Of a stretch of 39,877 nucleotides of DNA, positions 25,265-32,940 are shown in pieces. Each line of letters starts with the position of its first letter. Positions within the stretch are counted from its first letter, which is position 1. Below the pieces are notes generated by a model. The model was not told where the DNA came from, searched no databases, and saw nothing but the letters and a program-made list of their open reading frames with translations. A program made the position numbers and the translations under genes. The stretch comes from Candidatus Fermentithermobacillaceae bacterium (lineage in GTDB: Bacteria > Bacillota > Sulfobacillia > Fermentithermobacillales > Fermentithermobacillaceae): contig DUUV01000138.1 in NCBI GenBank assembly GCA_012841375.1, forward strand, positions 1 through 39,877, read 5' to 3'.

Positions 25265-26098
25265 CTAGCGGCATTCAGAATCCCTAGTCAGACCTACTTT
25301 CTCCACCAACGAGTTGACGATGGTCGCCAGCGTCTCCGGCTTGTATTCTTCGATACGTCCTCTGTCTCCGAGTTCCGAGACCAGGGGATCCAGGGGCAGA
25401 GAGCCCAGGTAGTCAATTCCCATTTCGGCCGCCATCTCCCGAGCCCTTCCGGGTCCGAAAGGCTCCAGTCTCTCCCCGCACTTCGGGCATACCAGCCATC
25501 CCATGTTTTCCACCAGGCCGGCAATGGGAACGCCCATCATCTTGACCATGTTTACCGCTTTCTTGACCACCATGGCCGACAGGTCTTGAGGTGTGGAGAC
25601 GATTACGACCGAGTCCACCGGCAGGGACTGAAGGACGGTCAGCGGGACGTCGCCTGTTCCCGGAGGCAGATCCACAACCATGTAGTCTACCTCGCCCCAA
25701 AGGACATCCGACCAAAACTGCTTCACCGCGCCGGCGATCAGCGGTCCACGCCATATGACGGGTTCATCTTCTCTCTCCACAAGGAGGTTCAAGGACATGA
25801 CGTGTATGCCCGACCGGCTTTTCTCGGGCCTGAGCTGATTCCCGACCGTGGTTGGAGTCTCGGTTACGCCCAGCATTTTGGGAATGGACGGGCCTGTGAT
25901 GTCGGCGTCGAGCAGCGCTACCGAGAGGCCACGCCGGGCAATCTCTGTCGCTATCAGGGATGCTACTGACGACTTCCCGACACCGCCCTTGCCGCTCATT
26001 ACAGCGATCACGTGCTTTATGCTGCTATTGGCTGGCTGGGGCAGTTTCTCGATTCCGGTTGTCTGTCGTTGGGGGCTAGTCGTTCCTGCTTCCGGCAT
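25265..26098 (-). CDS. Mrp/NBP35-family iron-sulfur carrier ATPase
   Basis: A 277-residue Mrp-type ATPase. The P-loop MSGKGGVGKSS is at about 34-44; LDADITGPSIPKMLG, DLPPGTGD and VENMGWLVCPKCGERL are hallmarks, with the CPKC pair being the cluster-binding cysteines at the dimer interface. The N terminus is a short linker (residues 1-25) without the DUF59 domain. ATG 26098 is preceded by CAGGAGTG at good spacing; the upstream in-frame codons to 26149 lie before this site and would overlap the end of the DUF134 gene. Family members transfer [4Fe-4S] clusters to client apoproteins in an ATP-dependent way. Confidence 0.93.
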   Translation of the reverse strand: MPEAGTTSPQRQTTGIEKLPQPANSSIKHVIAVMSGKGGVGKSSVASLIATEIARRGLSVALLDADITGPSIPKMLGVTETPTTVGNQLRPEKSRSGIHVMSLNLLVEREDEPVIWRGPLIAGAVKQFWSDVLWGEVDYMVVDLPPGTGDVPLTVLQSLPVDSVVIVSTPQDLSAMVVKKAVNMVKMMGVPIAGLVENMGWLVCPKCGERLEPFGPGRAREMAAEMGIDYLGSLPLDPLVSELGDRGRIEEYKPETLATIVNSLVEKVGLTRDSECR

Positions 26099-26145
26099 GT
26101 GAGGATCACTCCTGTGTTGTTCTGTGGTGAGGGTCTTACTGAGCG

Positions 26146-26697
26146 TCAAGGCCCACGCCGCCGTCCGAATCCAGGACCCGGGCTCCTGCCGGGCCCATTC
26201 CCGTGTCCATGCCCATGTCTATGTCCGTTGCGCCGACCGCGCCCGCCGCCTGGACCGCCTCCGGGACCGACTGTCTGGAGTTGGTCCGGATGGACTCGGG
26301 CGCCGACGACGTCCTTGCACCCGCATTCCGGGCATGCGGGCTCACTCAAGTTCCGGTCTTCGTTTTTCCATTCAGAACCGCATTTTGTGCAGGTGAAGAA
26401 GAGAGGCGAGATGAGGTAGTTCCCACCCTCAACCCGGAGAGCTTTTCCTTCAATGAGAGCGGACGCGATCTTGTTCCTCGCGATCGTCAAGACCCTTTGG
26501 AAGGTGCTTTGCGCAATCCCCATTCGCTCAGCGCATTGTTCCTGGTCGAGACCGATTAAGTCTTTCAGCCGGATAGCTTCGACTTCGTCGAGGCCTAGAA
26601 CCACTTCCTCAAGGTCGCGCATGCGGACGCCCGCGGGTTTGAAGTAGGTCACACCAGGGCTGAATTCAACCCAACGGGGTTTCACGGGTCTGGGCAT
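26146..26697 (-). CDS. DUF134 helix-turn-helix protein with zinc-ribbon and Gly/His/Arg-rich tail
   Basis: A 183-residue protein starting MPRPVKPRWVEFSPG, the DUF134 pattern. Residues about 35-80 are a sigma-70 region-4-like helix-turn-helix (DEVEAIRLKDLIGLDQEQCA through STFQRVLTIARNKIA). Residues 103-127 form a zinc-ribbon-like cysteine set (C103-x2-C106 and C122-x2-C125 plus C127). Residues about 144-183 are a Gly/Arg/Pro tail with alternating histidines (HRHGHGHG). It is probably a DNA-binding regulator whose Cys/His parts sense metal or redox state, and is the best candidate for recognising the TGGGTA elements. ATG 26697 follows GGAGGGGTGA; an in-frame ATG at 26775 would be nearly leaderless. 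Confidence 0.85.
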   Translation of the reverse strand: MPRPVKPRWVEFSPGVTYFKPAGVRMRDLEEVVLGLDEVEAIRLKDLIGLDQEQCAERMGIAQSTFQRVLTIARNKIASALIEGKALRVEGGNYLISPLFFTCTKCGSEWKNEDRNLSEPACPECGCKDVVGARVHPDQLQTVGPGGGPGGGRGRRNGHRHGHGHGNGPGRSPGPGFGRRRGP

Positions 26698-26778
26698 TGT
26701 CACCCCTCCGATCTGGGACGCATCGCAACCGCATCCTCCGCTTGGTCCGGCGCCAGACGCGGTTGTGTTCTGCATATA

Positions 26779-26817
26779 TACCCATATCAATCTACAACTG
26801 GGCTTTGCGGGTGTCAA
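26779..26817 (-). promoter_or_regulatory. Promoter of the DUF134-Mrp-NifX unit with TGGGTA element
   Basis: On the - strand, -35 TTGACA (26817-26812, 6/6) and -10 TAGATT (26794-26789, 4/6) are 17 bases apart. Four bases beyond the -10 box comes TGGGTA-TA-TATGCA; its first half is identical to the operator of the NifX-DUF5320 promoter and the second half matches 4 of 6. The leader to ATG 26697 is about 85 bases and shows no riboswitch I recognise. Confidence 0.7.
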
Positions 26818-26952
26818 CGGTGTTTGACCAACTTGGGCCGCAACCGGCTCCCGCAAGACATGCGTACTTCTCCGGAAGATCGCTGAGAACGCATGTCCGG
26901 CCCGCCGCCGGTCCAGGGCGGGGCGGCCTAGTCGCTCGCTCCAACTCATTCT

Positions 26953-26981
26953 TTGCGGTGCTCTTCCTTCTATGCTATACT
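26953..26981 (+). promoter_or_regulatory. Promoter of the rimP-nusA-infB superoperon
   Basis: -35 TTGCGG (26953-26958, 3/6) and -10 TATACT (26976-26981, 5/6) with 17 bases between place the start near 26988, shortly before the leader hairpin. It is divergent from the DUF134 promoter; the roughly 130 bases between them carry no other signal I can identify. Confidence 0.5.
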
Positions 26982-27033
26982 GGCTGCGGATGCAGGCAAG
27001 TCGGTAGCTGACAGCGCGGAGCGACGCTTTGGG

Positions 27034-27062
27034 AGTGGGTTCGAAGCCGAAACCCACTTTTT
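27034..27062 (+). promoter_or_regulatory. rimP leader-type hairpin with T-tract
   Basis: AGTGGGTTCG (27034-27043) pairs with CGA-A-ACCCACT (27048-27058, one bulge), followed by TTTT at 27059-27062. This terminator-like hairpin just ahead of rimP resembles the conserved rimP leader described in Firmicutes and could attenuate the operon, perhaps with NusA feedback. The Rfam identity needs a covariance search. Confidence 0.6.
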
Positions 27063-27083
27063 CATGTTATCGGGGTGATCTCC

Positions 27084-27698
27084 TTGGGTAGACGCGAGAT
27101 TGAAGAGAGACTGTTTGCCGACTTTGAGCCCCTGGCGAGGAGCGCCGGCGTGGAGCTCCTGGATGTCGAGATGCTGTCGGAGAACAAGATGACCGTGCTT
27201 CGGGCAACCATCTACCGGCCGGAAGGCATCACTCTCGACGACTGTGCCCGGGCGCAACGCATTCTTAGCGACAGGCTGGACGAGACCGACCCAATCCCGG
27301 GCAGTTATTCATTGGAGGTGTCGTCGCCCGGCATTGAGCGGGTACTGAGACGGCCGAAGGAGTTCGTTATTTACAGAGGTGAGCCGTGCCAGGTGAACCT
27401 GTTTGCTCCCAAAGACGGCAAGAGGGTCTTCGAGGGCAGACTGGTGGAACTGGCGGTTGAGCCGGACGGCGGCGAGACAGTAGTCATTGAGGTAGATGAT
27501 GAGGCAGGTCGCCGTGGGAAGTCCACAGGCGGGAAGTCGGAGTTCAAGGGATCGAACGCGCAAGTGAACGGGAGGAAGACGGAGCCTGTCCCGGGAGATC
27601 GGGCCGGAGGCCGGAGGTTGGTGTCGTTCGACCGCAAGAACGTGAGCAAGGTAAAACTTTTGTATAGAGACGAGAGATTCAAGAAGGGGCGGAACTAA
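27084..27698 (+). CDS. rimP: Ribosome maturation factor RimP
   Basis: A roughly 204-residue protein needed for 30S subunit maturation. The N-terminal domain shows GVELLDVEML and the family motif SLEVSSPGIERVLRRPKEF; the C-terminal SH3-like domain follows. It is longer than the usual 150-160 residues because of a hydrophilic insertion (about residues 140-180, rich in Gly, Lys, Ser and Arg) inside the C-terminal domain. TTG 27084 is preferred because GGGGTGATC is placed upstream of it; GTG 27075 is the alternative and lies within that site. It is the first gene of the superoperon with nusA. Confidence 0.95.
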   Translation: MGRREIEERLFADFEPLARSAGVELLDVEMLSENKMTVLRATIYRPEGITLDDCARAQRILSDRLDETDPIPGSYSLEVSSPGIERVLRRPKEFVIYRGEPCQVNLFAPKDGKRVFEGRLVELAVEPDGGETVVIEVDDEAGRRGKSTGGKSEFKGSNAQVNGRKTEPVPGDRAGGRRLVSFDRKNVSKVKLLYRDERFKKGRN

Positions 27699-27714
27699 GG
27701 GGGAGGCGGGAGCC

Positions 27715-28749
27715 GTGAACGGAGAGATCCTTGTTGCTCTGAACCAACTGGAGCGGGAGAGGGGCATCTCAGTTGACGACCTGATAGAGGCTTTGGAAGT
27801 CGCGCTCTTGTCGGCGTACCGGAAGCATGCCGGAGCTGCCGACAATGTCCGCGTGCAGTTTGAACGCCAAAGCGGTGCCATCAGAGTGCTCTCCCGGCGG
27901 GAGATCGTTGAGGCGGTGAGTGACCCAAAGACCCAGATTTCCCTGGCCGAGGCCCTGGAAAAGGACCCCGGGTACAAAGTCGGGGATTTTATCGAGGAGG
28001 AGCTGGCCGCCAAAGGTTTTGGACGCATCGCGGCACAGACAGCCAAACAAGTGGTCATGCAGAAACTTCGTGAGAAGGAACGGGGCATGATCTACGAAGA
28101 GTTCGCCGAAAGGGAAGGCGACGTCGTAACAGGACAGATAGTACGTGTGGAGCGGGGCGTTGTCATTGTGGACCTGGGCAGGGTCGAAGGGTTTATCCTG
28201 CCGCAAGAGCAGGTGCGGGGCGAGAAGTACAACGAGAGAGACCGGCTCAAGGCATACGTTCTCGAGGTGAGGAAGACCCCCAAGGGCCCCCAGATCCTTC
28301 TTTCCAGGACACATCCCGGGCTATTGAAAAGACTTTTTGAACTTGAGGTGCCGGAGATCCGCGATGGAGTCGTCGAGATCAGAGGGATCGCCCGGGAGGC
28401 CGGGATGCGCTCTAAGGTTGCCGTAAAGGCCGCCCTTCCCGAAGTTGACCCGCTGGGCGCGTGCGTAGGCCCGAGGGGTGCCCGTGTTCAGGCCATCAGC
28501 CAGGAGCTCAAGGGCGAGAGGATCGACGTTATAGAGTGGAGCGATGACCCCCGGGTTTTCGTGGCCAATGCTTTGAACCCGGCGAAGGTCCTCGGGGTCG
28601 ACATTAGTCCTGATGAACGCATTGCCCGGGTGACCGTTGCCGATCACCAGCTTTCGCTGGCCATCGGTCGCGACGGCCAGAACGCCCGCCTTGCAGCCAA
28701 ACTGACGGGACTGAAAGTTGACATCAAGTCGGACCGAGAGAGCCGCTGA
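27715..28749 (+). CDS. nusA: Transcription termination/antitermination protein NusA
   Basis: A 344-residue NusA of standard Firmicute length. An N-terminal RNA polymerase-binding domain (ILVALNQLERERGISVDDLI) is followed by an S1 domain (about 130-200, GQIVRVERGVVIVDLGRVEG) and two KH domains, the second including the SLAIGRDGQNARLAAKLTG signature. The acidic C-terminal repeats of Escherichia coli NusA are absent, as usual in Gram-positives. The start is GTG 27715, preceded by GGGAGGCGGGAG. It regulates pausing, termination and antitermination. Confidence 0.97.
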   Translation: MNGEILVALNQLERERGISVDDLIEALEVALLSAYRKHAGAADNVRVQFERQSGAIRVLSRREIVEAVSDPKTQISLAEALEKDPGYKVGDFIEEELAAKGFGRIAAQTAKQVVMQKLREKERGMIYEEFAEREGDVVTGQIVRVERGVVIVDLGRVEGFILPQEQVRGEKYNERDRLKAYVLEVRKTPKGPQILLSRTHPGLLKRLFELEVPEIRDGVVEIRGIAREAGMRSKVAVKAALPEVDPLGACVGPRGARVQAISQELKGERIDVIEWSDDPRVFVANALNPAKVLGVDISPDERIARVTVADHQLSLAIGRDGQNARLAAKLTGLKVDIKSDRESR

Positions 28750-28819
28750 TATGAAGGTAACCAGGGTAACCATGAGGAGGTTACACGTAAGCATGTAGAC
28801 TTCAGAGGAGGTGGGGGGA

Positions 28820-29098
28820 ATGCCCAGAAGGCTGCCGCAGAGGACTTGCCTGGGCTGTCAGACAGTGAAACCTAAGAGGGAAATGATAAGGATTGTTCGC
28901 ACTCCTCTAGGAGGCCTTATCATAGACGAGACAGGCAAGAAGTCCGGCAGAGGTGCCTACGTGTGTCCCAACTTGGATTGCTTGGAGCTTCTGAGAAAGG
29001 GAAAACGTTTGGAAAGAATTCTGGAAGTCCCTCCGCCTCCTTCTCTATTTGAGGAGCTGCGGGAGCGGATTCTGACAATTAGCGACAACCGGAGGTGA
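28820..29098 (+). CDS. rnpM: RNase P modulator RnpM (YlxR, DUF448)
   Basis: A 92-residue YlxR-family protein. The signature RTCLGC (C10, C13) opens the protein, followed by KREMIRIVRTPLGGLIIDETGKK and GRGAYVC, all typical. ATG 28820 is used; GAGGAGGTGGGGGGA lies just upstream, and the GTG at 28811 is part of that stretch. It binds RNase P RNA and modulates tRNA processing in Bacillus. Its usual companion ylxQ, a ribosomal L7Ae-like gene, is missing: infB starts eight bases later. Confidence 0.93.
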   Translation: MPRRLPQRTCLGCQTVKPKREMIRIVRTPLGGLIIDETGKKSGRGAYVCPNLDCLELLRKGKRLERILEVPPPPSLFEELRERILTISDNRR

Positions 29099-29105
29099 CC
29101 GCCGG

Positions 29106-31535
29106 ATGGCAAACCGCATCCGCGTGTATGAGATAGCAAAAGAACTTGGTGTAGACTCAAAAGATGTGATAACCGCTCTTACCCAGATTGGAGTTCCTGT
29201 CAAAAATCACATGGCCGCTTTGACGGACGAGGCGGCAGAGAAGGTCAAGCAGAGACTGACCACTGCGGCGAAGTCGGAGCGACCACAGAAACCCACAGCG
29301 GGCGCGAGCGCGCCTTCGCGACGTCCGGCCGCCCAGGCGGGTGCAGGCAAGAGATCAGAGCCTCAGGGTTCTCAGAGAACTCCTGGTCAGGCACAGACTC
29401 CCCAGAGATCCGGTCAGACACAGCCTCAAGAGAGGCAAACTCGCGGTCAGGCTCAGAGGCCTACGCCTCAGCCCCAGGTTTCGCAGAAGAGCGCTCCTAG
29501 CGGCACTGCTCCTCAGCCAGGCCAAAGGCCTGCTCCCCAGAGGCAGGGCTCCCAGACGCCAGGGCAGGTTCCCGGACGTGACCCCAGGCATTCGCCTGGC
29601 CCGCAAGGCTCCAGGCAGCCGTATCAAGGCAGAGGAGGGCAACGGTCATATCAGTCGAGGGGTCCCCAGTCCCGCGGCCCAAGGCATGGAGGCGGCTATC
29701 GTGGGCGCCGTCAGGACAACAGGAGTCAGGGGCGAAGGCCTCCCCAGTACCCCGGAGGCGAGAAGCCCGGCGCTCGTAGAGTGACGATCCAAGGTCCCAT
29801 CGGCGTTCGCGACCTGGCGAGTCTGGTGGGCTTGCCCGCCACCAACATCCTGCGAGCCCTCATGAGCGCGGGGATGCTCATAAGCATCAATCAGAACGTA
29901 CCCGCCGAGGTAGCAGTCAAGATCGCCGAGAAACTCGGCTGCATAGTTACGGTCAAGGAACCGGAAAAGACCCAAGAAGAGCTCATTGCCAGCGAACTCG
30001 AGAGGGAAGACGACCCCGAGGTTTCAGTGTTGCGTCCTCCGGTAGTGACCGTCATGGGCCACGTTGACCACGGCAAGACTTCTCTTCTCGACGCTATGAG
30101 GGACACCAACGTCACGGCGAAGGAAGCCGGGGGGATAACCCAGCATATCGGTGCGTCTCTGGTTGAGCACGGCGAAAATCGCATTATCTTCCTCGATACT
30201 CCGGGTCACGAAGCCTTTACGGCTATGAGGGCCAGGGGCGCCAAGGTCACCGACGTGGCGGTGCTTGTGGTCGCCGCAGACGACGGCGTCATGCCCCAGA
30301 CGATAGAAGCCATCAACCATGCCAAAGCCGCAGGAGTCCCCATCATCGTCGCCCTGAACAAGATGGATAAGCCTGGCGTCAAGCCCGACAGGGTCAAGCA
30401 ACAGCTTTCGGACGCGGGCCTTGTCCCTGAGGAGTGGGGCGGGGATACCGTGATCGTGCCTGTCTCGGCCAAGACCAGAGAAGGCGTGGACGACCTTCTG
30501 GAGATGATCGTTCTGGTCGCCGAGATGCAGGAGGTTAAGACCGATCCGACGAGAAAGGGACGCGGCTATATCATCGAGTCGCAGATGGACAAAGGCAGAG
30601 GGCCGGTGGCTACCGCTCTCATAAGGTCCGGGGTCCTGCAGGTGGGCGACGTGATCATAACCGACACCACCTGGGGACGCATAAGGACCATGTTCGATGC
30701 TCGCGGGCGACAGGTGAAGAAAGCCGGGCCCGCCACTCCTGTCGAACTGGTCGGTCTGGAGGAAGTACCTCTGGCAGGAGACATGTTCCTCGTTGTGGAC
30801 GACGAGAAGATCGCCAGAGATGTGAGTGAGCGCAGGAAGACGGCCAGGAGGGCCCAGGAGCTTGAGTCCACCCACACCATGACGCTTGAGGAACTGTTCA
30901 AACGCCAGGAAGAAGGGGTCAAGACCGACCTTTCGGTGATAGTCAAGAGCGACGTCCAGGGTTCTCTTGAGGCTATTCTCCAAGCTTTGGGCAAAGTCAA
31001 GAGCACCGAAGTCAGGCTCAACGTGATCCACTCGGGTGTGGGCGCGGTTATCGAGTCAGACGTGATGCTGGCCAAGGCGTCAGGCAACGCCCGCATCCTG
31101 GGGTTCAACGTCCGTCCGGATGCCGGCGCGAGGAGCTTGGCTGAAGAGCTGGGTATAGAGATACGCACCTATCGAGTGATATACGACCTCTTGGATGACA
31201 TTGACGCTATGCTGAAGGGGCTACTCAAGCCCAAGACCGAAGAGGTGGTGCTCGGCCGGGCCGAGGTGCGCCAGACGTTCCACGTTCCCAGGGCCGGCAC
31301 AGTCGCGGGCTGCTATGTGACCGAAGGAAAGGTCGGCCGCCAGGCGTCGGTGCGACTACTGCGTGACGGCGTCATCGTCTACGAGGGGAAGATGTCTTCT
31401 CTTCGCAGGTTCAAAGATGATGTGTCGGAAGTCAGCGCCGGCTATGAATGCGGTATCGGCTTGGAGAGGTTCCAGGATATAAAGCCGGGCGATGTCATCG
31501 AGGCCTTTACGGTGAGAGAAGTCCCGCAGTCGTAA
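29106..31535 (+). CDS. infB: Translation initiation factor IF-2
   Basis: An 809-residue GTPase that brings initiator tRNA to the 30S subunit. The N terminus (residues 1-50) is an IF2N domain; residues about 50-225 are a low-complexity Gln/Pro/Arg/Gly-rich linker, with a second IF2N domain about 230-280. The G domain starts at GHVDHGKT (318-325), followed by DTPGHE and NKMD. Domains II, III and IV follow to the C terminus. ATG 29106 is preceded by GGAGGTGA. The linker is strongly basic and may help binding to RNA or ribosome. Confidence 0.98.
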   Translation: MANRIRVYEIAKELGVDSKDVITALTQIGVPVKNHMAALTDEAAEKVKQRLTTAAKSERPQKPTAGASAPSRRPAAQAGAGKRSEPQGSQRTPGQAQTPQRSGQTQPQERQTRGQAQRPTPQPQVSQKSAPSGTAPQPGQRPAPQRQGSQTPGQVPGRDPRHSPGPQGSRQPYQGRGGQRSYQSRGPQSRGPRHGGGYRGRRQDNRSQGRRPPQYPGGEKPGARRVTIQGPIGVRDLASLVGLPATNILRALMSAGMLISINQNVPAEVAVKIAEKLGCIVTVKEPEKTQEELIASELEREDDPEVSVLRPPVVTVMGHVDHGKTSLLDAMRDTNVTAKEAGGITQHIGASLVEHGENRIIFLDTPGHEAFTAMRARGAKVTDVAVLVVAADDGVMPQTIEAINHAKAAGVPIIVALNKMDKPGVKPDRVKQQLSDAGLVPEEWGGDTVIVPVSAKTREGVDDLLEMIVLVAEMQEVKTDPTRKGRGYIIESQMDKGRGPVATALIRSGVLQVGDVIITDTTWGRIRTMFDARGRQVKKAGPATPVELVGLEEVPLAGDMFLVVDDEKIARDVSERRKTARRAQELESTHTMTLEELFKRQEEGVKTDLSVIVKSDVQGSLEAILQALGKVKSTEVRLNVIHSGVGAVIESDVMLAKASGNARILGFNVRPDAGARSLAEELGIEIRTYRVIYDLLDDIDAMLKGLLKPKTEEVVLGRAEVRQTFHVPRAGTVAGCYVTEGKVGRQASVRLLRDGVIVYEGKMSSLRRFKDDVSEVSAGYECGIGLERFQDIKPGDVIEAFTVREVPQS

Positions 31536-31570
31536 TAGAGGTCTTAGAGACGCTTTCATTGAGCGGGGTG

Positions 31571-31936
31571 ATGCTCGTGTCGCAGAGGCAAGAGAGAGTG
31601 GCAGCACTTGTCCGCAAGGTGGTTTCCGAGCTCCTCTCTACCAGGATAAAGGACCCTAGGATCGGGTTCACCAGCGTAGTTAAGGTGGATGTGAGCAAGG
31701 ACTTATCCATTGCCAAGGTGTACGTCAGCGTGTTCGGGTCCCAGGAAGACAAAGACCGGACCATGTCGGGGCTACGGAGCGCCCAAGGGCTCATAAGGTC
31801 GGAAGTGGCCAAGACGCTCGGAATCAGGCACGCTCCGGAGATCCAATTCGTCTTGGACCAAGGTATCGAGCACAGCATCAGAGTGTCGAAGCTCTTGAGC
31901 GACATCAAGAAGAGCGAGGAAGTGGAAGGCCGGTGA
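31571..31936 (+). CDS. rbfA: Ribosome-binding factor A
   Basis: A 121-residue KH-fold protein for 16S rRNA processing and cold adaptation. ERVAALVRKVVSELL at the N terminus and KDPRIGFTSVVKVDVSKDLS are classic. ATG 31571 follows GAGCGGGGTG; GTG 31577 is equally possible. Upstream in-frame codons from 31448 lie within infB in another frame. The stop overlaps the next gene start (GTGA), so it is translationally coupled to nrnA. Confidence 0.95.
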   Translation: MLVSQRQERVAALVRKVVSELLSTRIKDPRIGFTSVVKVDVSKDLSIAKVYVSVFGSQEDKDRTMSGLRSAQGLIRSEVAKTLGIRHAPEIQFVLDQGIEHSIRVSKLLSDIKKSEEVEGR

Positions 31937-32940
31937 AGCCGTCGCCCTTTTCCGTGGAGGACGCGCTTTCCGAGATAAAACGGCTCGTTCTCAGGCACCA
32001 CAGTTTCGTGCTCCTGGAGCACCAGAAGCCTGACGGCGACTGCGTTGGTTCGGGGCTTGCTTTGGTTCAGGCTTTACAGAGCCTGGGCAAGCAAGCCCTG
32101 CTTGTCTCACACGACCCGCACCCTGCCGTGTACGATTTCCTTCCGGGAAAAGAGTTCCACACCCGCGCCCAGTACATAGAACCGGAGGATTTCCACGCGG
32201 ATGTCGCCATATTCATTGACTGCACCGACCCCTCGAGAGCGGGGAAGGGTCTCGACTTGGCCGGGGATAGTGTCTGGGTGAATATCGATCACCACGTTTC
32301 CAATTCGGGGTTCGGCGATGTAAGCCTGGTTTGTCCTCAAGCGGCCGCCACCGGAGAGATTATCTACAGGCTACTGGGCACGCTGGACGTCCCCATAACC
32401 AAGGAGATCGCCACTTGCCTGTATGTGGCGATAGCGACCGATACCGGGGGATTCCGGTATCAAAACACAACGCGAGCCACCTTTGAGATAGCCGGTGCGC
32501 TCACCGGATATGGAGCCAATCCGTGGGAGCTCGCCGAGCTTATCTTTGAGACGCGCTCTGTCTCGTCTGTGCTCCTCCTGGGGAAAGCCCTGAACACACT
32601 GAGGGTGTCCCGGGGAGGCAAGCTGGCCACCGTCGCCGTTACCCGGGATATGATGGCGCAGGCAGGAGCTTCGCCCGATGAGACAGAGGGCATAGTGAGC
32701 TACCCGCGTTCCATATCGGGCGTGGAGGTTTCGCTGTTTTTCCGCGAGATGGAAGACGGGAGCGGCTTTCACGTCAGTCTACGCTCACGCTCCAAGGTCG
32801 ATGTCTCGATGATCGCCGTCAGGCTCGGCGGCGGCGGACATCCCCGGGCAGCGGGCGCCCTGGTCGCGGGCACTCTTGAGGAGGCCACACAAAAAGTCCT
32901 GGCTATCTTGGATGAACTTGACATATGGACGGATTCCTGA
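31933..32940 (+). CDS. nrnA: DHH/DHHA1 phosphoesterase, NrnA-like oligoribonuclease/pAp phosphatase
   Basis: A 335-residue DHH-family enzyme, usual in this operon position of many Firmicutes. Metal-binding motifs: HQKPDGDCVGS (motif I), IDCTDPSR (II) and NIDHHVSN (the DHH motif), with the DHHA1 motif GGGGHPRAAG at the C terminus. It should degrade short oligoribonucleotides (nanoRNA, linear dinucleotides) and 3',5'-phosphoadenosine phosphate. GTG 31933 overlaps the rbfA stop, and the 3' end overlaps truB by 16 bases, so all three are translated as a coupled set. Confidence 0.93.
   Translation: MKPSPFSVEDALSEIKRLVLRHHSFVLLEHQKPDGDCVGSGLALVQALQSLGKQALLVSHDPHPAVYDFLPGKEFHTRAQYIEPEDFHADVAIFIDCTDPSRAGKGLDLAGDSVWVNIDHHVSNSGFGDVSLVCPQAAATGEIIYRLLGTLDVPITKEIATCLYVAIATDTGGFRYQNTTRATFEIAGALTGYGANPWELAELIFETRSVSSVLLLGKALNTLRVSRGGKLATVAVTRDMMAQAGASPDETEGIVSYPRSISGVEVSLFFREMEDGSGFHVSLRSRSKVDVSMIAVRLGGGGHPRAAGALVAGTLEEATQKVLAILDELDIWTDS

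Noticed and set aside
26698-26777. N-terminal extension of DUF134 from ATG 26775
   Set aside because: The family starts at MPRP with a good GGAGG site; the upstream ATG would be only a few bases from the predicted transcription start.
30024-31031. 335-residue minus-strand frame
   Set aside because: Shadow of infB, whose GTPase motifs are intact.
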